Assembly (NCBI RefSeq): GCF_023278565.1
Contig: NC_064677.1
Location: 5,704,001-5,768,000, forward strand
Direction of reading: 5' to 3'
DNA: 64,000 nucleotides
Source of the DNA: Colletotrichum lupini
Lineage: Eukaryota > Ascomycota > Sordariomycetes > Glomerellales > Glomerellaceae
A program made the position numbers and the translations under genes. The notes under the pieces were generated by a model that searched no databases, was not told where the DNA came from, and saw nothing but the letters and a program-made list of their open reading frames with translations. Each line of letters starts with the position of its first letter. The first letter of the stretch is position 1. Below are positions 1-11,400 of the stretch, in pieces.

Positions 1-1410
1 GCATGATGGAGGGAGTGAGTTGCCATGGGATGGAAAACTCTACCGGGAGGTGTCTGCAAGTAGGTGACAAGATCGATTTCCGCTCGACACATCCGACAAG
101 CAGTTCCACCATTATTATCACTAGCATTGATATCTATCAAGCAGAGTATATTTCTCTACGTGTATACCTTAGAAGGACCTTGATATAGAAAGGGATAGTA
201 ATTATGATATGAGTAGTGAAAGGGTTACTTATCGAGATGAATAGCAGGAACTCGATTTCGTCACTCACTTGGTCTGTTTGTGTGTAGTCGGGACGTTTGA
301 CGTCCGCACGTATCTCCCGGTCGTCCCGGTGCTGGCGCTTACCACCACCACCACCTTCATTACCGGGTATCAAAGCTAATTCGGTAGTAGGACTCTCCTT
401 ACGGGTTACTGTGCAGTTACATAATCTCCGCCGGGCTGGGACGGAGCGTAGTTGAATTGGGGATGAAGGCAGTCGATGTCAGAAATTGCTAAATCGGATG
501 AATGCGTGTTGCGTCTGATAGACCCGATCGATACATGGCAATGTAACAATAAGACGGAAAAGAAGGGAGGGGGTGGCGTGGGGTGGGAAGAGTTCACCAC
601 CGGTCGTCTTTTTCTTGTTGAAGCTTGACGTAACTTCACCACGCAGCACAGTTTCGAGCTGATCCGTCGAACCTGGACGGACACTTGCTGTGGTGGTATG
701 GTGACGAGCAAGGAGTTGGATAGGGGGCATACAAGGGCTTTTCATTGTGTATAAAGATTGTTTCTATATTCACCTGGATGGTGGTAATGAGGATGAGGTA
801 GTTACCTCGGGTCCACACGATACTTTATCCCATCGCGCAGCTGGATGGCCTGGATAGCCTGAAAGATTCGCCAGGAATGGGTACTCTGAATTGCGTCGAG
901 TCCCGTGGTATAGGAGAAGAAGAGGTATTACTTTCTCGTTGTGTACGGCCGACTATAATATTCTTCTGTCCGTCGCAGTCCCTAACTGCGGCAGGCCAGC
1001 GTCGTCCGACTTGTTTATAGACTAATACGAGGAACTAACTTTTAGTAGGATTTACGCTTACACACGAACACGTTTTCACGATCTTCTCAGCCTTGCAGCC
1101 AAGAGACGAACATTTCAGCATGACCAAAGTATGAGTTGTGCGTGAAAAGGTTAATTTGACTTCTTGGGTTATTCCGTCAGTCTATGTCTCTTGTCATCCA
1201 AATCTGTCTGTCCTGGACACACGTATATGAATCCGTGGTTCGGGCCACCGTCAATCTCATGGTCTGCCGCATATGTCAGGGAACGGTGCTCAGAAAATTA
1301 TGCCTCTCAGGGGCGCGAGCAAAAGGTATACAGTAAGAAAGTGAGAAGAAAAGTAAAAACGCCCCCCCATCCTAAGCAATTAGTCCCAGTTGCAGTCGTG
1401 CTCTGCCCCT
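1..1410. other. Intergenic, no gene recognised
   Basis: I see no convincing coding sequence here. The open frames are short, overlap on both strands and show no family motif. The right end would contain the 3' untranslated part of the prenyltransferase gene that ends at 1411. Confidence 0.6.
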
Positions 1411-2873
1411 TCAAAAAGCCAGCAATGAGTCCTGGGGCCTGATGGAGTAGTAAATGGTCAGGTAGGCGCCCTTCTTCTCAGAGTAGGCGAATGAGATGTA
1501 CGAGTGCGTTCCTGTGGTCTTTCTCAGGTCCGAACGCGGGCTAATCAAATAAGTCAGTATTCAATGAAAGAGAGAGAGGCACAGGAGTCGACTTACAAGC
1601 AACGAGCCATGTCATCTTGGTACTTCTCAGCGACAGCCCAGCCTCTGGAACGGAAGGCTTGGGCCAAATTTGCTGAGATGACGGCGTCGCTGTCGGCGTA
1701 TTGCCAAAGCGGCACGTATGCCTTCACCTCGGGCCACTTCGCGCCAGGCTTGAGCTCGAAGCCGTAGCAGATGCCCTTGTGGAGAGTGTTCACCATCTTT
1801 GGCTCCTTGTTCCAATCATCGTCGTGAGGCTCTGCCTCGTTGTGAAGTAGATGCCAAATGCCTTTAAGAATCTCGAGGCCCTTCAGCGTCGCCTCGTCCT
1901 TGATCTGCCCGCCGAGAGTCACCACATTGCGGACGACGTTGAAGGCGTTTGACCGGGTGCGAGCATACACCTTGACGCGGGCTCCTTCGGCAGGGTCGAT
2001 GCAATCCAGGGCGATCATCTCTACCGGAATGGCAAATGGGCAATTCTTGAAGTACTCCTCCGTGGCGTTGGCAGACTGGGAAAGGTCGGCGCCCCGGGGT
2101 GACAAGGTGCGGATCGCGTCAAACGTAATGTCTTCGGTCGAAGCCCCCGTTGCGATGTGTTTGAGGACCGGGAAGAAGTATGCCTTGAAAACAGCCTTGG
2201 CGCCATCCAGGTCAAAGGCAAGGAACGACGTTGGCGCACGAGTTCCCTTTGGAAGTCTGGAGAGAGCCGTCTCTGACTCCGCCTCGGTCAGGAATAGAGC
2301 GGACATGAACTGCTCAAACCACCGCGTGTCCACACCATGAGATACCATACGCAAAGCAGGAAGGATCGCAGGAACGATCTTCTGTGCAAATGGGTCTGAT
2401 GCTGAGCCGCCATGTCGACCCATGGGCTCAAATGAGAAGCGAATCGAAGAGGAGCCCGAGTCAGTGATGTTCCACGATGGCTCGAATGGAGAGCCGTCGG
2501 CGGTGAGCAGGGGTTTAGTCGGGGCCGTGGCCGGGTGAGGACCCATGCACGGGATGATGATCTCCGAGAGAAGCTGGAGGTGGGCGGCACGCTGAGCCGG
2601 CGTGTAAGAGCCGGCAGCCTTCATGAAAGCATCGAGAGTCTCGGCGCAACGAACATTCCAAAAGTCTTGGTCAGGCTTGTGAATATAGATGGAGCCTTGT
2701 GCCGGAAGGCATAGGTCCTTTTCCTGTTTGGCCATGGCCCGAGGGGACAGGACTTCGGACTGACTGAAGGTCATGGGTGACCTCGGTGACCTCAGGGCTC
2801 TGGGGGAGAGCTGCAGAGGGAAGGGTGACCTGGGAATGGCCGTGTAAGCGGACGCTGCCATAGTGGGAGCCAT
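1411..2873 (-). CDS. DMATS-type aromatic prenyltransferase
   Basis: Predicted to transfer a dimethylallyl (or similar prenyl) group to an indole/aromatic substrate, as ABBA-fold dimethylallyltryptophan synthases do in secondary metabolism. Two exons: 2873-1597 and 1540-1411, with a 56-bp intron (donor GTAAGT, acceptor TTAG). The first exon reads into a stop just inside the intron. The spliced second exon restores the typical family C-terminus THSYISFAYSEKKGAYLTIY, which confirms the splice. Other family features are DQDFWNVRCAETLDAFM near the N-terminus, SGSSSIRFSFEPMG, and RVKVYARTRSNAFNVVRNVV. The chosen ATG gives 468 aa, close to the usual 410-470; in-frame ATGs at 2978 and 3008 would lengthen it. 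No NRPS, PKS, P450 or transporter gene is visible within 15 kb, so it appears solitary. Substrate unknown. Confidence 0.9.
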
Positions 2874-5800
2874 TATTGCGGTGAGCTGATGCAAATATGG
2901 GTATTGGAGAAGTGTTTGCGAGAAGAGTTTGTTCTTCGGTAACCCAAAACCAGAAAATGGGAAGACTGTCCAGGACATTATATCTCTGATGAGGTAGTTC
3001 CAACCCATCAGGGCACCACACTCAGCTGCGATTGCCTCAAGCGGCTCTCTCAAGGCTGATCCTGAAACCGTCTGTCATCGCGCAGGTGGCTGGGTCGTTA
3101 CGGCCTGCCGGTGCTCTGCAGGGACAACGGTAATCCAAGACTTTGGTGAAGACAGGATGGGCCAACATATGGACCCTGCCGAGGGCGTGGCAGTCCGGGG
3201 ACGCATGGCTGCCAGTCGCAAGTTAACTCGGTCTTTGCAGTGAGGCCAGCCGTCTGGTAAGGTCGACGGGGAGGTTGTCCGCTGTCAAGAGCAAGCGAAG
3301 CAAAGGGTGTTCCTAGGCCGCCGGTCAGTTGCATTGAGGATACGGACACTCTCTCATGGTCCCCCCTCTGCCGGACTGCCATATTGGGCAACCACACGAG
3401 AGGAACCCACTAAAAATCCGGTGGTGTGGTCCGGAGGCGTCAATCGGGACGTGAACTTGTCCATGCGTATTTTGCGAGGAGAGAAAGGGCCCGAGAGGGG
3501 CCCGCGTCTCTTGGAGATATTTCGCATTCGTTCTTCAGCCGGATAAGGTGTCTTTTCTGGCGTCACTACCGAAAGAAAAGTGGCTAAAGATGGCAGCATG
3601 TGTTTTGTGACGAAGTAATCCGTACGCGAATGGAAACCATGCTACACATCGTTCGCACTGACAAACAAGTCAGTCAAAATGCAAGCTGCGGGCTGCGGCT
3701 GCACATGGTCACTTACAGCTACATGCTAGCATTGCCTCTGCGAAAAGCACAGCTGCTGTCACAACCAGCAGAATCCAGGGCCAAGGCCGCAGTGTCAGTG
3801 TGTCGGTGAGGCGCAGATAGGAGAGAAACACCGTTTAACGCCGTCCTACGCAGTAGCAGCTTGGTGTGGTCTTGGCAGGTACCAGACATCGAGATAGGCT
3901 CTTGAGCTTTGGTCGCATCTTTCCTTGTTGAGAAAGTAGGCTAAGAAATCTTACCGGACACCCGGAGGATGGAGAACAAAATGAAAGATGCTTTCGAGAC
4001 GAGGGGTGTGTGAGAAGCTTCGAAACCTGGCTTCTCTGAAAGGGTGGAAGATGAGATGAAAGGTCCGCCCTCGGGCATCTACCTACAGAGAAGGACATGG
4101 CTGGAGAAAGTCTGGACTTTAGCTTCCGCAGAGGGGCGCACTAGCCGAGGTGATCGGTTTAACCAGCAAAAGAATGCAACCTGGAGACGGCTTTTGGGAG
4201 ACTCATGCGGGAAGAACTCAATGCGGAAGATACAGCTGTTGTTGGGGATGACCGGCGGTCTCGAATTCGGGAAAGCAAGCGAAAGGTTGCATCCAATGCC
4301 CATCAAGCAACCGGATTGCCATCTTGGAAATTGCGTCAGTTGTATTGATGGGTTACGGGGAATTGTTTCGACCGGCCGGGTTTTCGTGGAATTATAATTT
4401 TACCTCTCCTTTGCGAGAATTATTTGCGTAGGGAAGATGGACCCTTCGGCTCATTTCGACTACAGAAGCCCAATCTAGGACGTCCTGCCAACTTATTCTT
4501 TCCGCGTGGCTTCATGATAAGTAGGAGCTGATATCTGAAAGAAGCTGCTAGGCCGGTTCGTTGGCTTGTGCATGGAAACCAGTGGTCATGGGAGAAGGAG
4601 AAGCGCAGGCGCACCTGCACTGCCACGGCCCGAGGCCGCGCGGGAGACGAGAGAGGATAAGAGCCACATCTGCTCGAAGCTAGCGAGTTTAAAATCGCTT
4701 CTGAACCTCTCGGTCTATCAATCATTTCATTCTGGGCCCAGGGTGTCTTCGCATGTTTCCTTTCCTCACCCAGTGAAGTTATAGCATAGACGGATACCCC
4801 ATTGAGATAAGAAAACAGACTGTGCGAAGGAAATGTGACGTGCCGTTCATGATAGCGAGGTTAACTTTGTAGAGTCGCCTGGACGTAAGAAGGATTTCAA
4901 CTCCAGCGCTCGGCTGAGTAAAGTTCTCTGAATCTGCCTGCCGGGAAAGAGTCGAGCAGTTTGTGGCCGAGGTCTTCTGCAGACCAGCAGAGGACCAGCT
5001 TACGCTCTGAGGATATTGTCTGCGGGCTCGGCAGTGACATCACGCCGCATCGCCGTCTTCTGTGCTTGGATAGGAAGAACGCTCAGAATACGAAGATAGA
5101 AGGCTTCTATGCTATGACTTGTCTGTGGCTGTACCGTCTCATGCTTGCCGTGACCCTTCTTCTATGGAAGCAGATAAGCGGGCTGTGGGCTGAGGAAGAA
5201 CTCGAATGGGCAGAGTGCTGCGGCTTGAAGATTTCATGATGCACCGAAGTACAGACCAACCGTCCGAGCTTGCGTCAAACATGATGTTCTGGTGGAGTGG
5301 GGGTTGCTGCGAGGGATACTGGCATCCTGCTGACTTACTTAGGTAATTGAAAGTCAATGCCGACGCCGGGTGACCGTTCAACTCTCTCCTTCAAAAGAAC
5401 CCTGGTTTCCGACCATCAAGGAGCATTCTGAGGAACCCCCCGGGCCGCTTGTTATATATCTAGGCATGCCGAAATAATCCATGTTAGCCTGTGGCCACAC
5501 AGGTGCAGCGTCTATCCCAGATGCTGGCTAGTTGTAAGTAGGCATTTGGTCTCCATGTCTCATTACATTGGTGCCATGCCATGCAGCCCAATTTTTCATT
5601 ACGTCTCAAGCGGTTTGTTGTACTCAGCCCAAGTATTCCATCTCAGAGCTACATTGAGTTCCAAGTTTTCATATCGACCTGATCCCATCCGGTCCTTCCA
5701 GCAACAGAACAACTATGTGAAGCGACAGGCTCAACTCGGCCATCTTTTGATGGCGGCACGATATTCCCAGGTCTGAATAATGGCAACGTTGCAGCTGAGA

Positions 5801-6259
5801 AATCCAAGAATTGAAGCTTAGCTAGAGGTTGTCTTACTGTTGAAGTCTCAGCAACGGGCTCGAATTCCCGGGTGATTGATGAGCCGCCCTGGGCCCAACC
5901 ACACGTCAATCAGAATGTATGTGATCTGGATCCATGGAATTTCGGCTGGTAGACCGAGACAGCCACGCCGCCTCATTGCCATCTCAGTGCTATGCCATGC
6001 ATACCTACCTGTCCCTTCTCCCTTATACCAGGCTAAGGACTAATTATGATCGTTACCTAGTGAATAAGTCCTGTAATACCAGGATGGAACTAATGATTCA
6101 CTCGGATAACTAAAGGCAACACTCGTATCTATTGCAGACATTTTTCATGGTCTCTTCTATTCCTTTTGCTTCAACATGTAGATCCCAAGTTTCCATCGCT
6201 TGGTGTACTGTAAGAACATTCCTCATCTTTTCAAGTGCTCTAGACAATCCTGTCTATAC
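2874..6259. other. Intergenic between prenyltransferase and WSC gene
   Basis: This holds the divergent upstream regions of the prenyltransferase (minus) and the WSC protein (plus). Small open frames occur on both strands but none has a recognisable domain, a consistent splice pattern or a better start than chance. No repeat or RNA gene was recognised. Confidence 0.55.
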
Positions 6260-7741
6260 ATGATGCCTTCTTTTTGGGTTACAGTCTTCTTTGCCATCAG
6301 CTATGCCTTCAACTGTGTGCTGGGTCAAGGGACTGCATACAATGTTCCACCTATGGCGTATCAGGGATGCGGTATGCTATACAACACCTTATTGATAACA
6401 GTAGCACGAAACGGGACCGACAATGGGCCGCAGGTTTGCCAAGATCTATGCATAGCCAATAGCAGGGACTTCGCTCTCCTTCGCGATACATATTGCTACT
6501 GCTCCTTACCCGCGGCCGATATCAGATTTGTTGACACCGTTGGCGTTGTTGACAGCAACTGCAACTACATCTGCGGCGAGACTCCGCCCGCGGGTTCTCC
6601 TCCTGCAAACTGTGGTGGAAATACGGGTAACCAGCTCTTATACTCTGTATATGGCACGAGAGCGGTACCCGTCGGCTTGTTTGCTGGCACAACAACTTCT
6701 ACCACTTCTACCTCGTTTTCGTCGTCTTCTTCGTCGACTTCGTTTTCCAACGTCACTGCCTCATCCACTTCATTGACTTCATCGTCATCAACATCATCCT
6801 CAACAGACTCTACCTCATCCACTTCATTGACTTCATCGCCATCAACATCATCCTCAACAGACTCTACTTCTTCCTCGTCTAGTTCATCGGCATCTACCAC
6901 CACAACCTCGCCTTCATCCTCATCTACCTCTATCACATCAAGCTCATCCGACATTTCCACGTCTAGTACCACGTCTACCTCATCTTCCACCTTTTCGTCA
7001 ACATCCTACTCTTCTTCAACACAAACCTCATCCTCGTCTTCCTCATCCTCGACTGATGCCACCTCCGTAATTTCTACCTCGCCTACGTCTGCCTCGACAG
7101 TATCTTCGACATCTCTCTCCTCTACTTCTTCCACGTCAACATCGGCTCCATCGCTGACTTCATCTTCCACAACATCCACCTCCTCGTCCTCATCAACTGG
7201 AACTACTTCAATATCCTCCTCCAGTACTACTTCTTTGAGCACCTCGCCTACAAGCTCACTTAGCAGCACTTCATCTTCCAGCACTGCTACGGCAAGTTTG
7301 TCTACAAGTACTTCGGCCACAACGCCTTTAACCTCAAACACCATCTCAGGAACATCTAGCACCAGTGGCTCTTCTACTAGTCTTGCAACGACTAGCCCTG
7401 TCTCGAGCAGCGCATCAGGGGGCCTGTCAAATTCAACTTCTACCTCTTCAACTCTCTCATCATCTCTGAGCATCACCTCCTCTTTGACAAGTCAGTCCTC
7501 GACAGCCAGTGCTTCGACGAGTACCCAAGTCACCAGTCCCATCAGCACCCCAAGTGCAACTGGAACGATTTCTCTATCTGGCCCAACTGGGTCTCAGACA
7601 CAATCGGGCGTCACTAGCACCTCGTCTTCCTCAATATCGTCATCAACCGCAAGCCCATCTATAACAAGCTCTCCTGTTCTCCTTGGGCCCCCTTTTCTTC
7701 TCACTGTCTTGACGCAGTCTACCTCTACGAGTACCGTATGA
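6260..7741 (+). CDS. Secreted WSC-domain protein with Ser/Thr-rich stalk
   Basis: Probable cell-surface or secreted protein; WSC domains bind carbohydrate, and in yeast Wsc sensors they report wall stress. The first in-frame ATG is at 6260 (493 aa) and gives a clean signal peptide, cleaved near residue 22 (MMPSFWVTVFFAISYAFNCV...). Residues about 33-131 form one WSC domain with eight cysteines (C37, C60, C64, C79, C81, C101, C105, C118), the YCYCS core and a closing CGG...LYSVYG. Residues about 144-468 are almost only Ser and Thr, a likely O-mannosylated stalk. No transmembrane helix or GPI signal follows, so a sensor role is not supported as it stands. A short third segment could be missed if a late intron exists: the stop overlaps GTATGA, a weak donor. 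Acidic open frames on the opposite strand are shadows of the Ser codons. Confidence 0.85.
   Translation: MMPSFWVTVFFAISYAFNCVLGQGTAYNVPPMAYQGCGMLYNTLLITVARNGTDNGPQVCQDLCIANSRDFALLRDTYCYCSLPAADIRFVDTVGVVDSNCNYICGETPPAGSPPANCGGNTGNQLLYSVYGTRAVPVGLFAGTTTSTTSTSFSSSSSSTSFSNVTASSTSLTSSSSTSSSTDSTSSTSLTSSPSTSSSTDSTSSSSSSSASTTTTSPSSSSTSITSSSSDISTSSTTSTSSSTFSSTSYSSSTQTSSSSSSSSTDATSVISTSPTSASTVSSTSLSSTSSTSTSAPSLTSSSTTSTSSSSSTGTTSISSSSTTSLSTSPTSSLSSTSSSSTATASLSTSTSATTPLTSNTISGTSSTSGSSTSLATTSPVSSSASGGLSNSTSTSSTLSSSLSITSSLTSQSSTASASTSTQVTSPISTPSATGTISLSGPTGSQTQSGVTSTSSSSISSSTASPSITSSPVLLGPPFLLTVLTQSTSTSTV
6761..6868 (+). repeat. 54-bp tandem duplication in the Ser/Thr stalk
   Basis: Two adjacent 54-bp copies (6761-6814 and 6815-6868) differ at one position (T versus C). 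They encode the stalk segment SSTSLTSS(S/P)STSSSTDST. This is a recent in-frame duplication inside the WSC gene. Confidence 0.85.
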
Positions 7742-8407
7742 AATTTGGCTTGGCTCTCCATCAGAAATTAGAGGGAAATAATTGATGACATTTTTTGTGG
7801 TGAACTTTGACGGAAGCGACTATCCTAAGCCACGTACACCCTTTGTCTAGTGGCTGTCAAACAGAGACAGAAGGGCTAACCGATGTTCCTGGATTATAAA
7901 TATTCAACATACGTTCGTGATGGTCGGCGCATCGTTCATATTGAGTTTTAAAAGCGGGGTGTCGCCAGTTATGAGAGAAACATTCATGGAATCCCTGAGA
8001 ATAGCAATAAAATTAGAATTAGAAATGAAAACAATCAAAGACTGACGCCCTCGACATAATGAAGAGAACAAACTGAAGGCAAGACACTCCTCTTTTCAAA
8101 ACACGATCTTGCACACTAGCTCACCCCGACTCCACCACCGACAGACGACGAGGCAATAACACGTCCCAACAATCTACGAGATTCTGCCATCACGGAATAT
8201 CATTATCATCTGTGTTTGTTTACTCTGAATCGGCAACGTCTTCATCACACATACTTCAATAGCAAGGTGTGGACATCCAGGTCTCGAAGTCTGATGGCTG
8301 ACTAAATCCCGCATGTGGGCCGCCTTCCACCGTTTGCCCTTGCTAGCCCAAGCGAATCCGCACATCGTAGGTACATATTCAGCTATTCCTGCACGAAAGG
8401 ACATCAA
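7742..8407. other. Intergenic between WSC gene and tRNA
   Basis: AT-rich 3' flank of the WSC gene followed by the upstream region of the tRNA. I see no further gene. No exon encoding a membrane anchor for the WSC protein could be found here. Confidence 0.5.
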
Positions 8408-8494
8408 GCATCTGTAGTGTAGTGGTTATCATCCTTGCCTTCCACTCATTTGACTGAATAGCAAGGGACCCGAATTCGATTATCGGCGGATGCA
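8408..8494 (+). tRNA. tRNA-Gly (UCC) with 15-nt intron, degenerate T stem
   Basis: Acceptor arms GCATCTG (8408-8414) and CGGATGC (8487-8493) pair over seven positions with one G-T. The D-arm region GTGTAGTGGTTATCA matches glycine tRNAs. Anticodon stem CTTGC (8434-8438) pairs with GCAAG (8461-8465); the loop is C-T-TCC-A, giving anticodon TCC, with a 15-nt intron at the canonical place after position 37 (8445-8459). The T arm reads CCGAA-TTCGATT-ATCGG: three C/G pairs and one A-T remain, but the closing pair, normally the near-invariant G53-C61, is A-A. The gene is therefore either weakly functional or decaying. Discriminator base A at 8494. Confidence 0.75.
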
Positions 8495-11400
8495 TACCCA
8501 AACACGTTCTGTTTTTGCCTGGAGTGGCTTCCTTTTGCCTCTTGACTAGGGTCTATAGAGACAAGCAGACAAGCAGACAACCAAGCTAATCACGTCGATC
8601 TTTCGTCCTTCTATGGAGTCCAAAACTCCGTGCGGAGAATTAGTGAAGAGCTTTCCAGAGTTGGTTTTTATCTTCTCTTGCTCAAGTTTCAGGGTTGTTG
8701 CTATGAACTATCATGTCCCCCTATGGTGTTTCCAGTCCTGAGCACTCTGGTAGACTGACAACTTCATTCATGTTCCTGCCCTTTGTCCTTCACAAAACGC
8801 ACCTTGGCCATTGAAGTCTTGAATATTCATAGAAGTACTCCCATTCTCATCCCAGCGCAGCTCTGCTCGCTGCATTGGCGTCATGCTACTTGGTACTGTG
8901 GCCAAGATGGACTCACTCAAAGCCGGAGATGTGTCTTACGACTTGAACTCCAAGATGACATCAATTTCCTTCATTACCCAAAAGAGCAGCTTTGAACTAA
9001 CGCCATGTCTTACTCTCTTGGGTCTGCGGCCAATTGCAGCGGCCAGGTAGGCAGGAAATCGAGTGGCATCGCGAGTCAAGTTAGGATTGCCTCTATCTCT
9101 GGAGCAGCTTGACAAATGGACTCGTGACGAACAAACAATCATTGATCTGCACCATTCACCTGCTTCTGTATAGTTTGCGGCGAGTCTGCCTCGGTACACC
9201 GCCCCGGGTCTGATCTCCCTGTCGATAACCTCGTTTCTCTCTCGGCATCTTTCGAAACTGGGAATAGTCAAAGTCCTTCGCCACCCAAGTGATCAGATTG
9301 ATCCCCGGCCTGTACCGCCCTTATCAGCAGCACGCGAGAGAGCACTAGAGGTGCATGTAGTAACACCGCCCGCGGACGCGAGGATGACCAACGTCTTCTC
9401 TCAACACGTGCTCTCCAGGACCCGGGACAATCACGTTCCGGACTTATCTTCGAAAACTTCAATGACGAATAATATCAGCGTCAGAGCCTTGCGAAAGTCA
9501 ACAGAACCGCCAACACGTCTGAGCAGAGATCGACGGGAGCCAAGCTCGTGTTCCCTGAAATCGCGGCGCAAAGATCTGAGAGATAATATGCCTCAAGTTG
9601 CCCTGACCACACCCAAGGAGTGCAAAAGTCCTGCTTACCTCACTTATATCTCAAAGCACATCGATTACTCTGGTTGAATAAGTAGGACTCGTCTCTATAA
9701 CGGCGCTAGAGAAGTCGCCGTTGTCTATATCTAGCCTCAATAGAGGAGGCGAGTGGTTACACATGTCTCGTAAGACCCAGGAAAGAATACCACGGCCATA
9801 GCTGAGGTGAGCTAACTTCTCTACCACATGAACTACATCATTAAGTCGTCCCAAATTGCAAACTTCACTTATTTAAACACATAGTCACAAAGCCCTCAAG
9901 GTCTACTCCTCTCTAGTACTTAGAGCTCCTTACAAAAGCGACCGTGTACGACGGATCAACGTAACGGTGGCCGGCCAAGTCCACAATATGCCCCATAAGG
10001 TCGATTTCAACACGGCTCTACTGAGTTAAACCCTAGGCAGGAACAAGCCGCCAACGTAGCGGTACTGGCCTTTGCGATATACCCAACTCAACTTAAAGTA
10101 CTTTATACGAGCGCACCCTACCCCAGTACTGTACCTAGGTCAGAGAAATACACAACCGTCAGTCGAATACTTCCTTCTCCCCAGCCAGGCAGACATTGAA
10201 GTATCAGTGAGCATTTTGTAGGCTCCAAATAGAGGCCTCAGAGGAAAACCTGTACCTGGATTCTTTGACAGGAGATATAGCAGTTCACACCCTCGAGCGG
10301 GCTTCGGGTTCGTATGACTTCCCGGTCAAATCATCTCCTCCTTGGCTTTTTGGGAAGAGCATAACTCACGGAGGTATATCCCAGCCCAGTGGACCGCGAC
10401 GAAGATTATAGCGCGCCCAGTACTCGCCTCGGCAATGTGGGATGCCGAGATGAGGAATCAGGAGCCCGTCTACGGTCTGCATGACTAGTCATGCAATACT
10501 GATATGAACGGTCCAAGACCAGAGTTCTTTGGTCTTTGAAGTTTTCTTGAAGGAGGCAGCTGATTGTGCCATACCCGTCCTTTCGATCAGAGGAGCCTAG
10601 CATGAGATTCACTTGGTGCTCGGCGAGTGAGAGATGAAGGAGAGGGGAATGACAGTAGGAAGAGGAGATAACAACACTCGTTGTCCATCGAATCCTCGTC
10701 TCGGCATTGCTAATCAGATCAAGTGCATCCGTCTTGACGAGACTGTCAATCCTTACAACGGCACACAGTTCAGAGTCTATGCAAGGTCAAGCTCCACGCT
10801 GCAACAGAAAACACGAAAACAACGCAGCCCAGCAAAGTCTCCCGGACCTCCCGTAGACCTCCTTACTGGAAAGGGAATGTGGAGAACGCTCTCTTCGCCG
10901 AAATGCCGTCAAACTTCGGAAGCGCGTCTAGCAGCGGAATTTGTACCCTCCCACCCCGTCCGGAAGGTCGGACACGGGTTCGCGTTCCCACCCCCACAAT
11001 CCCGGAGCAGCATCCGGGTGCGGGTTGGACGGGCTGGGCCAGGAGTGGTAAGCTGCGCCAAGCCGTCAGCCGTTGTGTGTTTCCCTTGCCCACATTCCCT
11101 CTCCTGTCAGCCGGGATTCTCAGCTGTAGCTGTGCGCCCCCTTGGCGGCAGCGCAGTTGAACATTGGAAAGTCTTTCTCGTTTTTATCCAATGAAAGCAA
11201 GCCCTGAGCAATTATCGAGGAAGGACGTGCTTGCAGCTCTCGGGAAAGCTAAGGGCAACCTAGTCTCGCGACATTAGGGCCGATGCCATGGATCGAGGTA
11301 GAGTGACTGCGATTGCAGAACCTTCTCTCTACCCTCTCCTCTTCCATACCGCCCTTACGTCCGCTGCTCTTCACGAGGAGGGCGGAGCGGACAGCGGAAG

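Noticed and set aside
5840..5880. T-arm-like GGGAATTCGAGCCC (minus strand)
   Set aside because: No acceptor or anticodon arm can be folded around it.
6565..7476. Acidic (Glu/Asp/Val-rich) minus-strand frames
   Set aside because: Antisense of Ser/Thr codons in the WSC stalk.
1411..7741. A secondary-metabolite cluster with the prenyltransferase
   Set aside because: The only neighbour within 6 kb is a WSC wall protein. No synthase, oxidase, transporter or cluster regulator is visible.
10634..11194. 186-codon plus-strand frame
   Set aside because: Composition is Arg/Pro/Ser-rich without motifs, and competing frames exist on both strands.
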